The notes under the pieces are model-generated. The model was not told the DNA's origin and ran no database searches. It saw only the letters and a list, made by a program, of their open reading frames with translations. 64,000 nt of DNA, taken from contig NC_062972.1 in assembly GCF_023078275.1 (NCBI RefSeq), forward strand, positions 10,910,191 through 10,974,190, in the 5' to 3' direction. Shown here in pieces: positions 44,990 to 56,141 of this stretch; position 1 is the first letter of the stretch, and each line of letters begins with the position of its first letter. The DNA is from Leguminivora glycinivorella (lineage: Eukaryota; Arthropoda; Insecta; Lepidoptera; Tortricidae). The position numbers and the translations under genes were made by a program.

Positions 44990-45235
44990 GTGTACAAATC
45001 TACAAGAATTAATATTAACGGAAAACTTCTTGACGGAACTGCCTAAATCTATGGGGAATCTCAAAGAATTAACTGTACTGAATGTAGATAGAAATTCCTT
45101 AGCAGAAATACCATTAGAGATTGGCAACATGACGTTGCTGGGTGTGCTGAGCTTAAGAGATAACAAATTAACGAAATTACCTAATGAACTAGGTAACTGT
45201 AAATCGTTGCATGTGTTGGATGTTAGTGGGAACAG
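44990..45235 (+). CDS. scrib: scrib exon: LRRs LQELILTENFLTELP
   Basis: Acceptor CTTATGTTCCAG. The leading G completes Arg. It encodes CTNLQELILTENFLTELPKS, LKELTVLNVDRNSLAEIPLE, GVLSLRDNKLTKLPNELGNC and LHVLDVSGN. It ends with AG spare before GTAAGGA. The repeats align to LRRs 13-15 of Scribble. Confidence 0.96.
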
Positions 45236-45610
45236 GTAAGGAAAAACCTCTACTGCACTTTATTTATAGGTATTTGTAACTATTCTCTTAATTGACACGG
45301 TGTTGTTAGAGAATCATCGCACGCCATCTTATTCTGCTCTTGCTCATCCGTCATATGGAGGCTAAACCAAATTTGTTCTCGAATAGTCGAAAACAGAAAC
45401 CATTTTACAAAAAAAGTGTAGCCATATAAGGATCCTCCACACTATTTGGGAAATATTTTTAATACATGATGACATACCAAACTTATCCTCGTTTATCGAA
45501 CATTGTCCAAAAGTTCACCCTACCATGTTGGTATAGCGAATTAGATAGATTGGTGTCGGTTTAAGCTTCTTCTGTCGATTGATTCTTAAAACATTTTTTA
45601 CAATTTACAG
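45236..45610. other. Intron, nothing identified
   Basis: A 375-bp intron with GTAAGG donor and TTTACAG acceptor. No repeat recognised. Confidence 0.6.
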
Positions 45611-45780
45611 GTTGCAGTACTTACCGTATGACTTAGTGAATTTAGAGTTGAAGGCCGTCTGGCTGTCAGAGAACCAGGCTCAGCCCCTGCTCACCTTCCA
45701 GACTGACAATGACGAGGCCACGGGGGAGAAGGTCCTCACGTGCTTCTTATTACCGCAGCTTAGTTACACACAACAACCTG
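45611..45780 (+). CDS. scrib: scrib exon: last LRR and LRR cap
   Basis: It encodes LQYLPYDLVNLELKAVWLSE, NQAQPLLTFQTDNDEATGEK and VLTCFLLPQLSYTQQP. This is the final LRR and the conserved LAPSD-like cap (AVWLSENQxQPLLxFQ) that marks the end of the LRR solenoid in LAP proteins. It ends with one spare G before GTAAGAC. Confidence 0.96.
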
Positions 45781-46625
45781 GTAAGACTAATCTTCTACTA
45801 AAAATCTATATTTTCCTTATCATATTCACTAAACACACGCACACGAAAGAATATATTTTCCTAAAGACAAAAAACACTTTCATTAGATTTATAATGCCAC
45901 GATACCCACGTAGTTCCATATTTGATACTAAGTAACTTGTTAAATGTAATGCGACCGGTAATCCTCTGGGATCCATTGATGGCGAAATTTATAGGCTTCC
46001 TCATTTCTTACGAGTAGCGTTTTCCATTATTCCTTATTCTGTCTTCTGTAGGCTTTATTCTGAGGTTCTTCCTCATCGGGCTTTTTAAATTTCTGATATC
46101 TTTTTGACGGAGTATTTTCGTCCCTAATTTAAAAAGGTTTTATTTTTCCAATAATCTGTTGATTTCTGCCATTCAATGTTGTATTACATTTTAAGGGTAA
46201 TTTGGTATTTAGGGAATAAGACATTCATTCATTTTTGCGTACAATTACATCACTGCGACAATCTTGTTGTTTTTTATCGCTTTCGGTGTCGTATGTCGCA
46301 TATCATTAGACATTTTAGTTTAATATTTTTATTCAAGCACCTAGCTTTTATCACTTTTACCTACCATTGCATGCCATTTAAGTGATTTCAATATCAGCGT
46401 GAAATTAAAATTGAGGATAACATACGCGTTCAATATTTCGTGTGATACACACGGTGTACTGTCTTACTCCTAATACTTTTATACCATTTATCATAAAGGA
46501 GTGAGGCGGATACTTACATCCTGAATACAAATCCCTATTATAATTTTACTTATATTTTTATTAAATAAAACTTGTTTATATCGTCAGGATAATTCAAATA
46601 AAAAAAATGAACATGAATTCCTTAA
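45781..46625. other. Intronic DNA, nothing identified
   Basis: AT-rich first part of a 2.9-kb intron. No exon or bounded repeat. Confidence 0.4.
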
Positions 46626-46751
46626 GTGCGTTTTCACATTATGCGATCCAATATCGGATGTACGACCGATATCCCATACATTTAACTCGCCATCTTTGAT
46701 TTTTGCCTTTGAAATCCTTCCGATATCGGACCGGATAATGTGAAAACGCAC
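46626..46751. mobile_element. MITE, GTGCGTTTTCACATTAT ends, TAA duplication
   Basis: A 126-bp element has TIRs GTGCGTTTTCACATTATGCG / CCGGATAATGTGAAAACGCAC and TAA flanks at 46623-46625 and 46752-46754. It is a very common lepidopteran MITE design, and the TWA duplication is Harbinger-like. Non-coding. Confidence 0.72.
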
Positions 46752-46756
46752 TAAGG

Positions 46757-48700
46757 CTGACGGAGTATAAGAGACTTCGAAATGAATGTTATTTTTCTTT
46801 ACCATTCATGACTACCGACCGAAAACTTTAATAACACACCTATGTTATACATGCGCAATTGCGATCAAGACTTATTTAATTTACGAAATTAAATTATCTT
46901 GACGATATTACTCTAAAGTCTAACTACGATGTTTTCAATGTTCCTAACTTGATGCGGGCGACAGACAGCTGTCGTTTTAATATATTTACAAAAACTAACT
47001 TGTATAAGGTTATGATCAGAACAGTAAACTGAGATGACAGCTGCCATCTACATCAGACAACGATGAAAACAACGTAGCCATAAACTTATGAACCTCAACA
47101 AACCGAAAAACCGAGCATTCAATTCTACCTCTAATCTTGATGTTGTTTTGCTGAATGGTTATTTTTTGCATACAATGTGATGGTGAGGCATATGTTTAAA
47201 TGTTGTTTTTTGCATATGCTTTTGTGCTTCTGTATAATTCTGCTTGTACCGGTGGCAATCTGCAATAATTTGACCTATCTGTATCTGTATCGAATTGAAT
47301 CCTGAGTTTTGACTTTAGGTCATTAGAAAAAAAAATTACTATCCCCTAAAGAAAATTTAACAATTTTGCGCAAAAGCTTATACTTAAAAGGTAGTAAATT
47401 GCAGATTGCCACTGGCACTATGTTGTGTTTTTGTTTTTGCTGTGTAAATACTAAATGTCCTTTTGACACACACCATAAATAGAGCTGGATCACACATCAG
47501 AGGTCGGCAGTGGACACTGGTTCAGGAATCACAGATTTAATTCACAGTCGCAGGAACTAGACGCGGACAGAGGTGAGGCTTATCTCAAATATCTCATCGT
47601 AATTTGTAAACTAACTGTATAAAAAGTATACAAAATTTGATTTAATTTCACCGCCAGAACTTAGGGGTACAGTTTCTGTAAAAATGGCAAGCTTTTATTA
47701 CTATCTGCTTTATTAGATGCACAAATACAATGAGGAGGCACACTGACATTTTATCCCGCCAGGCGGCGCCTGTGCAAGTGAAGCATAGACATGTCACTGT
47801 CATTCGTATGTGAGAAAGAGAAAAAACATATCATCTTCTCGTTCTGACGCATGAAATTCTTTATCTGTGCAATAGACTAATAGGGTGGCGCCGTCTGTCA
47901 TAATTTTTGAGTGTGCCTCCTCATTATGAATTCATCTCTCACAAGCACAGCACTTCTTTATATCATTTCGAGCCAATATAAATAAATAGAAATTTTTGTC
48001 CTGTATTGTTGTACACTTACGAAAGCTGGCGTAAATTAATGGGTTAGATAATTAGATAAAGTCATTGTGAATCTTTATATATATTCTAACTGCCAGAACA
48101 GACATTGTGTCAGTCATATACTCGTAATATCAATCCTACCATTTACGCCAACTTTGGGGAATTTAAAACTCCTGTGACGATTCTCCTTTAAATGTTGATG
48201 TATTAAAATCGTATTTTAAAGTTACTGTTCGCTTTCATCTTATCAAAGAGCTTTTGTTTTGTTATATTATGTTGTACTCGTAATACTAGTTTTGTGTCTT
48301 AGGCGTCTAGCGGTCTAAGGAGGTATTTTATCTACATTCAGCATAGTCATTGTAAACAAAAGGACATATGACGCATAAAGCAGTAACACATTTTGCTGTT
48401 ACAACAAATAAATTAGTTTAAGTACAAAAGACGTGTAACGTCGTGCAGCAGCATATAATTGGTCTATCGGATCAGTGTCTACATGCTTTGGATTATTGTA
48501 CTAGTTTTAGGGTCAGTCGCACCGCACGAAACCGCCCGTGATTCTTAAAGCTTCGCAAAATTTTATAGTATAGGATTTTTTATAGTTTTTAGAACTGGCC
48601 CTTTTTTCCAATACATATTATCTACATCTAAATTTATGAAAAAAAAAAAATAATGTTTCTACCACATATCCAAAAATGCTAAGATAATTTGTTTCAACAG
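46757..48700. other. Intronic DNA with one probable small inverted-repeat element
   Basis: AATGAGGAGGCACAC (47729-47743) and GTGTGCCTCCTCATT (47911-47925) are perfect inverted ends of a probable 197-bp MITE. The remainder shows no exon with workable splice phase and no assignable repeat. Confidence 0.5.
47729..47925. mobile_element. Probable MITE with 15-bp perfect TIRs
   Basis: Ends AATGAGGAGGCACAC and its exact reverse complement enclose a 197-bp interior containing CCAGGCGGCGCC and GTGGCGCCG words, which also pair in inverse orientation. The target duplication cannot be fixed. Confidence 0.6.
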
Positions 48701-48807
48701 ACACAAGTATGCGTGAGCGGGACTCCGACAGCGAAGACTGGGAAGAGAAGGAGGCTTCTCGCACGCACTCCGTCAAGTTCACGGACGACGTCTCCGAAGC
48801 GAAAGAG
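48701..48807 (+). CDS. scrib: scrib exon: acidic linker after LRRs
   Basis: Acceptor GTTTCAACAG. Leading AC completes Asp, then TSMRERDSDSEDWEEKEASR and HSVKFTDDVSEAKE to a phase-0 GTGAGC donor. It corresponds to the fly segment with DSEP-EEREPSRTVVKFSEE, so the SRT-VKF core is conserved. It lies between the LRR cap and TPFVRQN block and is likely disordered. Confidence 0.9.
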
Positions 48808-49145
48808 GTGAGCATTTGCTGTTGTTACTTGGTGACGGTGACCGGCGGCCGGTGGACGCGGCGATCTCTCAAAAGCACACACGCTTACAAATCGCTCCGC
48901 TATGATCTACCTCTATGCTTCCACAATGTAGGCGTCACGATCAGAAACAAATGCATAGATTTACGCTCTTGGTTTAGAGTTAACGTCTCACAGAGATGTA
49001 CACGGCACAGGGCTTATATAGCAATAAGCTCGTTACTCGTAGCTTTAGAATAGGTAAATGTATTTTGGTTGTGTATATTGACACAACATTGCATGAGTTT
49101 GGAGGGTATTTTATTATTTATGTTAAATGTTTTGTTACATAAGTA

Positions 49146-50392
49146 TTGGGTTGGTAAGAAAGTAATGAGCGATCGATTGAATTCCACATAAAATTTTTGA
49201 GATAGATCTAGAATCTTCTATGGTCGAAAGTATATAAAGGGCGAGTCGCACAGTTTTTCGTCAGTCATTCACTAGCTGTCGCCGAGCTAATATAAGGAAG
49301 AAAATGGACGAATTAAAAGTGCATGTAAGGCATTGCTTACTATATGAATTTCAGTCTGGCCACTCAGCCGCCGTAGCAGTGCGTAATATATGTCAGCGTG
49401 TTGCTCCTGAAGTTGTGTCTGAGGCCACGGCGAAACGATAGTTCCAGCGGTTTCGTAGTGGCGACTTTTCATTATCAGATCAACCTAAGTCTGGTCGACC
49501 GGTGAAGATTGATGTAGCCAAATTAAAAACCTTAATTGAAGGAGATCCGAGGCTAACGAGTCGTACTCTTGCTACCGAGTTAGGCTGCTCTCATGTCACC
49601 ATAGAAACACATTTACACGAGTTGGAAAAAAACTACAAATACAGTGTTTGGATACCGCACGAACTTGATAGAGATCAACTAAACCGCCGTGCCGATATCT
49701 GCATACAACTTCTGTCTTTTCGCCGCACATTCAACTGGTTGGACCATCTTATCACTGGAGATGAAAAATGGGTCTTATATATAAATCACACACGCAAACG
49801 TCAGTGGCTAGCTCCAAACGAAAAAGGAATAGAGGCACCAAAAACAGAGCCTCACCCGAAAAAAGTTATGCTGTCCGTTTGGTGGGATATTCATGGTATT
49901 ATTCACTGGGAACTCCTACCAAGTGGAATGACTGTTACCGCATCAGTATAATGTAATCAGATTGAAAATTTAAACCAAAAAATCTGTCAGAATCGTCCAC
50001 AGCGTGCTAAAGTTTTTTTCTTACACGACAATGCTCGCCCACACATTGCAAAAGTGACTCGGCTAAAGCTATTGGAGCTAGGTTGGAAAGTGATACCTCA
50101 TCCACCGTACTCTCCAGACTTGGCACCTACGGATTACGCATTGTTCAGATCGCTAAGCAATGCCTTGAATGAAAAAACGATAATCAAGCCCATCTACGAC
50201 AGTACATAGCTGAGTTTTTGAATCTAAACCTAAGAACTTCTTCGCCGATGCTATTCATTCTTTACCAGAACGATGGAGACAAGTAGTAGATAACGAAGGC
50301 CGGTATTATTTTTGATAAATGATTAAAATAATAAATTAAATAAAAATTACAATATTGGTTATGATTCGCTCATTACTTTCTTACCAACCCAA
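49146..50392 (+). mobile_element. mariner transposon, near full length, TA-flanked
   Basis: A 1247-bp element lies between TA dinucleotides (49144-49145, 50393-50394) with inverted terminal repeats TTGGGTTGGTAAGAAAGTAA and the complement ending TTACCAACCCAA. Length and ends are standard for mariner. It sits in scrib intron in the sense orientation. A truncated sibling lies at 25587-26259. Confidence 0.93.
49304..50320 (+). pseudogene. mariner transposase (D,D34D), inactivated
   Basis: The frame starts at ATG 49304 (MDELKVHVRHCLLYEFQSGH) with the N-terminal HTH region. An in-frame TAG interrupts KR-FQRFRSGDFSL, where mariners have Trp. Translation then continues through GRPVKIDVAKLKTLIEGDP, LITGDEKWVLYINHTRKRQ (Asp 1) and SVWWDIHGIIHWELLPSG. 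A TAA follows TASV, where the sibling copy has Tyr. LHDNARPHIAKVT (Asp 2) and YSPDLAPTDYALF (Asp 3) are present with 34 residues between the last two Asp. Deletions near NEKK (about 50177) and at a T-run (about 50216) shift the C-terminus. Two stops and two deletions make it a dead copy. Confidence 0.9.
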
Positions 50393-50394
50393 TA

Positions 50395-50769
50395 TAACAT
50401 GCTTTAGAATTGTCACTTAAGATTGACTGGTTGTGGAGATTTATTTAGATTTAGTTTTACTTTTTTTCTAACAATTCTATTATTATTTTAAATATATTTT
50501 TATATACATATATGTGCTAAATAAATTATACTTGTTTGGTGTTTGTTAAGTTTTATTTACCACTCCGTCTATCTCGTCATCCGCACAATCGTAACTTTAT
50601 GATGGTCAATAATAGTAATAACTTGACGTGTGACATAACTGAAACTGTTTGCAGTTATTGCTTTAATTTTAACTATTGGCAGTAATTTCGGTCTCCAACA
50701 TAAAATCAAATGAATTTGTGGATTAACGAGACCAAATTTATTTTATAAGAATACATTTGTAAACCCTTA
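50395..50769. other. Intronic DNA, nothing identified
   Basis: AT-rich spacer between the mariner and the next MITE. Confidence 0.45.
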
Positions 50770-50914
50770 CGGCCCAGCCACGACATTGGTCTAAGCGCGA
50801 CAGCGGTGAGCGACAGCTATACGTGCGAATGAAAAGTCCCATCGCTGTGTCTCGCTCCAATGTATGGCCGCCGCTCACCGCTGTCGCGCTTAGACCAATG
50901 TCGTGGCTGGGCCG
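50770..50914. mobile_element. Harbinger-like MITE with 43-bp perfect TIRs, TTA duplication
   Basis: The left arm CGGCCCAGCCACGACATTGG continues to 50812. The right arm 50872-50914 is its exact reverse complement, with a 59-base spacer. TTA flanks both ends (50767-50769, 50915-50917). Perfect arms imply recent origin. Non-coding. Confidence 0.8.
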
Positions 50915-50917
50915 TTA

Positions 50918-51810
50918 GGATCGCCGCTGATCGAACTGATTAGCTAGGAACTATAACTATTGGTGAAAATTTACTACTTATTACATTAATGTACTTAAGT
51001 AAAATAAAATCACTTCTATCTCTATCTTTTTATATCTTTTACCTGAACCTAAAACCAACAAAGGCGAGCGATAGATAGTGAATATAGAGGTATGTAGTAA
51101 TGGGTATTCTTTGTCTCTTTCTTTGTCTCGTTCTATGGGAACCAAATTGCAGAGTTAAAATATTGAATACATAGTGATGACTGGCTTGTGCATAGAAACG
51201 TTGTCTTTATCATCCTCTCGGGATATTAAAATTATAGACAATATTTTACACATGAGCGAAAAATTAACAAAAAGCTTCTAACTCTTAATATTGTCATAGC
51301 AGATTTGACACTTTCTCGTTTTTTTTAGTATTAATGCTACTCGGAGATGCAAAAAAACATTGAAAAATAATGGCTCTCGAGTGGATTCGAATAGTCAATC
51401 TGGCTTGTGCGTGTCTAAAGGATATAATAATAAATCATAAATATCATAATACAGATTGTACAGATATGTTGCCTATAGAACGAAATAAAGTAGATATAAA
51501 GTCATAACATAACTGACAACTCTTAGCTTTCAATACTTTAAACAAACAAGGAATGAAGAAATAAATTGAGAATAAAATGAATGTATTTATTTTCTTGCTT
51601 TTATACTTTTTATTTGCATATTCTAAATTATCATATAAATTGATAATATCGATATCAGGCTGTAATACTTTACCTTTATGCTCTGTTTAATTAGTCATAT
51701 GAGTAATCCCCGTCTCCGAAACGTTAAGATTAGTTAATGTCACTTAGTTCCTTCGAAGCAGTGTTTTCGTAGAAAAAAGGATGTTTGGTTTTAAGGTCCC
51801 ATCGATACAG
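50918..51810. other. Intronic DNA, nothing identified
   Basis: AT-rich intron leading to the candidate cassette exon acceptor (ATCGATACAG). No repeat bounded. Confidence 0.4.
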
Positions 51811-51963
51811 GAAGACAGCGAAGAAGCGACCGTTTCCGAGTCTTTCGCATCCCAGGCCATGCTCGGCCTGCGGCGGCCTATAAACGTAGTGCGCAAGCTA
51901 GTCACCACGCAGCGCCGGACCTCGCTGCAGCGACTGTCCTCCTCCATTACTAACCTGGCGGAG
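51811..51963 (+). CDS. scrib: Candidate scrib cassette exon (51 codons, phase 0/0)
   Basis: A GC-rich open segment follows ATCGATACAG and ends GAG before GTACAC. It encodes EDSEEATVSESFASQAMLGL, RRPINVVRKLVTTQRRTSLQ and RLSSSITNLAE. Both ends are phase 0, and so are the flanking exons, so it could be included or skipped without frame change. I do not recognise this segment in fly Scribble, where the VKF-acidic segment is followed directly by TPFVRQN. The composition and absence of stops argue for coding. The weak pyrimidine tract and GTACAC donor argue for regulated use. It is a Ser/Arg-rich, probably disordered and phosphorylatable linker. Confidence 0.65.
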
Positions 51964-53763
51964 GTACACGGCAAAGCGCCTGCCGAGTGCATTCACATAT
52001 ATCTGGGTGTTTTCATTTAATTACGTACCGTGGCCGATTAGCGGCCTCTACACACTCGAAACTGATGCAAAACACCATACCGTTCACAACAACGAATTTA
52101 GGGATGACAGACTTGAGAAAAGTACAAATTAAAATGAAAATGCCCATTTACAGTTCTTCCAGTGTCTTGCCACCCCACTCTGAAAAAAAAACCGTATTAT
52201 ATTTTACTATAATATTCGCATGCAGTTTCGCCTTTAGCCCTGACGAATAAACATAGTAATACTGTACCTTTCTTTAATTTTACACGTAAAGATAAGGAAA
52301 TGGAAGTAGGTTTATGAGTATAAACAAGAAGATTTTTACACCAGTTGATATATTACGTATGGCAGGCTGTTGTTTCGTTTACTTCCTGGCGTATACTTGA
52401 CCCGTAAACGACAGCTCTGTTTGCTAATGCGGTGACGTAGTCAGCCTAATCCAAATGCTCAAGCATCGTAATCCATTACTCATTGGTCACTCCTATTCGA
52501 CTTTACTACGTCGACCTGAAACAGCAAAACGTCTACTTTACATACCTACTCGACTTTTATTATGTTTGGGCAAGGAAAACAACACATTATACCTACAGTC
52601 TTTTAGTTACACGCGCGATGGCGCTATTATGAAAGTAATGATAAAATATTGTGAATGCACTCATATTTGTCGGAATGCGCTTACCGCCTCAAGCCTCTTG
52701 TATTTTCGTGTTATCACGTTGAAATGCAATTAGAGATTAGATTTTATTTTCGTTAATTTAGTCTAACTTTATAGATAAATGTTGTGAATATTCTAAACAC
52801 ACATTTACTATACTACCTTCGAGTTCAGTACTCATAATGACTAACCACTCATCGCAAAAGGATTAGGACACACAACACAACAATATTGGAATTTTAATTT
52901 ATTTAGTATTTTTTAGTAAAGCGAACTCTGTACCAATTACTCCGAACACTTAAAATTTAGTTGAGAATGAGTAGTACCGCACTGAGTAAACTGCACTTAA
53001 TGTAGATTAGCTTGGTATCTAGGAGACACGTCGTATTACCGCCAAGGAGAGGTGGCGTATGATATCATGTACTGTAATTCACTCCGCCTCCGCACATTAT
53101 TGCATTACGGCTTATTAGGTTAAATATCACTTATCATTTTTTCGGTCCAACGTCATCGTACCTTCTCACATTCCAGCAACGTCTACAAATACTTTACACG
53201 ACAGTCCTCTTATATAAGTTTTATATAAGGTTTTAGTTTAAGAGATGTATTTTGAAAATATGTGTCCAATAAACAAGACGTAATAAAACAGTGCATTACA
53301 CGACCTTTTTCATAATTTTATTTGATTTTTAGGAATAGTGTCCATACCAAATCTAATTCTTTACATACCTACATTTAATTATAAAATATGTTTAATTGTA
53401 TGATGTATTATTTTTGCAGCTTTAGAGCTTAAGAGCTTTTTAATTTGCATGTGCATGCGAGCAATGATAATGTATTTTCTTCCACTAGAATCATCAACTT
53501 GTTTTAGTATAATCAACGCCTTCTGTGCGAGCCCCGTTTTACCTCGGGCTACAATCACTGCTGTTGCCTGCTCAAATACACACTCAAGTCGTGCACGCCT
53601 TAGGTGTGTCTAGTGAATAAATTCATTCATAACATACAACTGAAGATGTACTGATACTTCTCGTCGCTTCCGAACATTTATCTTATGCCTGCTGGAACAT
53701 TTCTTAACGGGACTCGCACAAACACTTATTAATATTTTTGCTAATGATATACTTGATTTGCAG
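51964..53763. other. Intronic DNA, nothing identified
   Basis: AT-rich 1.8-kb intron. No exon-like or repeat feature I can bound. Confidence 0.4.
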
Positions 53764-53952
53764 ACGCCGTTCGTTCGCCAAAACACGCCTCACCCTAAAG
53801 ACCTCAAGGCGAAAGCACACAAGCTGCTTGCAGGCCGATCACCTGAAGCTGTTCAGTCCGAGGAAATGCCCAAAACACAAGCACCAACAACCAACGGACT
53901 TCCTATGTCGCCTACCGAAGCAGTGCATAATATTCCCATCGAAATTGTCGAA
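53764..53952 (+). CDS. scrib: scrib exon: TPFVRQNTPHPKDLKAKA block
   Basis: Phase 0 after a TGATTTGCAG acceptor. It starts TPFVRQNTPHPKDLKAKAHK, a stretch almost identical in fly Scribble, then a variable Pro/Glu-rich part (LAGRSPEAVQSEEMPKTQAP) ending NIPIEIVE before GTAAGTT. 63 codons. The conserved block is one of the best markers that this gene is scrib and not another LAP protein. Confidence 0.95.
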
Positions 53953-54556
53953 GTAAGTTAACTTCCTTCTTATTCATATTTATTCTTCTTGTTTCTTTGT
54001 TATTCCGTATTCTCTTTTTATTTTTGCCAAATACTTACCTACAACTAAGTGCAAGTTAGAGTTTGTGCGAAATAAGACGAAATGGAAATATCAACTGAAT
54101 TCTGTGCAAGTGCCACATAAATGTGATCGCCATCGAATATCGATTGCTGAATTAGAAAAATTGGTTCCTTTTTACCGATTAAATTTCACAGGGTTTTCAT
54201 CTCTTCACTTTCGGCACTGACTAAAATGAGGAATGTAAGCGAACTGGTACAGCTTGCCTAATCTCATACCTAGGTGCCAAAGATCTTGATATCAGTATTA
54301 ATAAGGAAGCGTGTTAACCTCACACTTTAGTTTCGACACTCATTGATTTATCACCTTAAACGTACATAAAATTAACAACAATTGATTTCCTACCAGTGGC
54401 GGCGCGTGAAAATTTTCGTTGGTAAAGCCGGAGGGGTTTTTGGCATCTGTTTTGTATGGACTTCTACAGATACTAGAGAATTTTAGGGAACCCGTTGGGA
54501 ATCGAGTTGTATCGACGCTCCACCACTGTTTCCTACATGTTATTATTGTTGCCCAG
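53953..54556. other. Intron, nothing identified
   Basis: A 604-bp intron. The apparent ORF running into the next exon from 54419 crosses the TTGCCCAG acceptor and is not coding upstream of it. Confidence 0.55.
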
Positions 54557-54670
54557 CCGGAGCACACGTCAGCGCCCACAGAGAGTCGAGACGAAGAGGA
54601 CGATCAAACCGCGGCCGACGGCCGGGAATCTTCGGAGGGCGAGAACGATGACGACTCAGACGAACTCGAG
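54557..54670 (+). CDS. scrib: scrib exon: acidic linker PEHTSAPTESRDEEDD
   Basis: Acceptor TTATTGTTGCCCAG, phase 0. It encodes PEHTSAPTESRDEEDDQTAA and DGRESSEGENDDDSDELE, 38 codons, followed by GTAACG. The highly acidic Ser/Asp/Glu sequence fits the disordered linker between the LRR and PDZ parts of Scribble. The sequence itself is not conserved enough to identify the gene alone. Phase and position support it. Confidence 0.8.
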
Positions 54671-55800
54671 GTAACGAACGCTGTCCAATAACAATATCTG
54701 CTGTGGGTTATTAATATTGTTCACTCATTTATGCGTGCCTGGTATATTTGACACAGAAAATCCAGAAATCACAAATGGACAAGTCATGTAACTGAACATG
54801 GAATAGAATATTACCCAATCTAATGATTATTCTCCATTCATTATACGATGAATACGATGATGCTTCTAGTTGACTGAATACTTAATTTTCTCATTTTCAT
54901 AAAATATACTGTTGCGCATAAATGTGAGTACAATTTCCGTAGGCACGTAGATTTAGTACCTACTTAATTTAACAAACTAATGCCCCAGTTGCGTGAACGC
55001 TAGTTTTTTTTTTAGAAATTACTCCATAAAATTGTCAAACTCTGAATTTCCTGGTCATGGAAAGCGCCGTACAAGGCAGTAACTGGTAGTTGTTTGACAA
55101 TTCGTGGACCTGCCGTGTATTGCCGTCTTGATTCAGTAGATACAAATATACCATAAAAACATAGTAACTTATCAATTTTAATATTTGCTTTTGTTTTTAA
55201 TCAACATTGAATTAGCGTTTAAAGCAACAAGGGTAACGGTAAAATGCTTTGAGGATTTATATAGATATAACAAAAAACTTTACTAAGTTGAATATAACAG
55301 TTGGTAATTGTATGGCATATTTTTGGGTGAGGTTTATTAACATGTTGGATAACATTTGTCTATACATTTTTAAGACCTTTGCACTGTGTCAGTAAAGAAA
55401 TGAAATTGGATGTCTCAGTCAATATTTTGATTACAAAAATTCTCAAGACTTGTCTGCGAAAGAAGATCGAGTTGATGATGTTTATTATATTTCTGCTATG
55501 GAATTATTTATGATGGTGTGTTGAACACGACGCACAGTCGTTTTGTGTAACTATGCATTCATCATTAGTAGGTATCTATTGTGTACGTGTAAAATGACGT
55601 ACATTTATCGAAACGTCGGGATATGTGTACTCCTCGAATAGTTAACTTAATAATAAATGAAAGACAAACAGGGTTTGTAAACTCAATAACTAAGTGCACT
55701 ACCGCCTGTTTAGTTTCCATTTTGGTACCTATTTTCTACGAACCAGTTTCGCCTAGATTGTAAGTAGACGTGAAAATGAAGGGGTTGTTGGGTTGGGCAG
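54671..55800. other. Intron, nothing identified
   Basis: A 1.13-kb AT-rich intron with no recognised repeat, ending TTGTTGGGTTGGGCAG. Confidence 0.5.
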
Positions 55801-55959
55801 AGAGGCACGCGGCGCGTGGCGTGGCGTGCAGGCGTGCGCGAGCGCGCCGCGCCGGCCGACGCGGGCGGCCGCCTGCACCGCCGCGACACGCCGCACCACC
55901 TCAAGAACAAGCGCGTCAACCAGATGGACGCCGGCCGCGCCAGAGACCTCATCGCTCAG
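55801..55959 (+). CDS. scrib: scrib exon: RLHRRDTPHHLKNKR block
   Basis: The right part encodes GGRLHRRDTPHHLKNKRVNQ and MDAGRARDLIAQ, the second conserved linker block of insect Scribble, ending in phase 0 before GTGCGA. With the acceptor GGTTGGGCAG the exon is in phase with 54670 and would start RGTRRVAWRAGVRERAAPAD, a very GC-rich and unconserved stretch. An internal AG at 55830-55831 (GCGTGCAG) is an alternative acceptor that needs phase 1, so the exon 5' end is uncertain. The 3' end and frame are secure. Confidence 0.85.
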
Positions 55960-56141
55960 GTGCGAGTGCCACCACGGACAGTCCACCGATAATATGTTAT
56001 TCAACGAAGCCCGCAATAATCTGACACGATCTTTGCTGCGGAGCTATAAGAGCGTGTCACATATTTTTGCGGCTTTCGAAGAGTAACTTAATTATGGCTG
56101 GTGACTAGACGCCGCCGTACCCAAAATGACATCGTAGTTAA

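Noticed and set aside
47545..47575. Mini-exon between TTCACAG and GTGAGG
   Set aside because: In the required phase it either contains a stop or changes phase relative to the next scrib exon.
53738..53956. Alternate-frame ORF over the TPFVRQN exon
   Set aside because: Different frame from the conserved TPFVRQNTPHPKDLKAKA sequence; shadow.
55710..56086. Alternative-frame ORFs over the GC-rich scrib exon
   Set aside because: The true frame is fixed by RLHRRDTPHHLKNKR and the GTGCGA donor; the others are composition artefacts.
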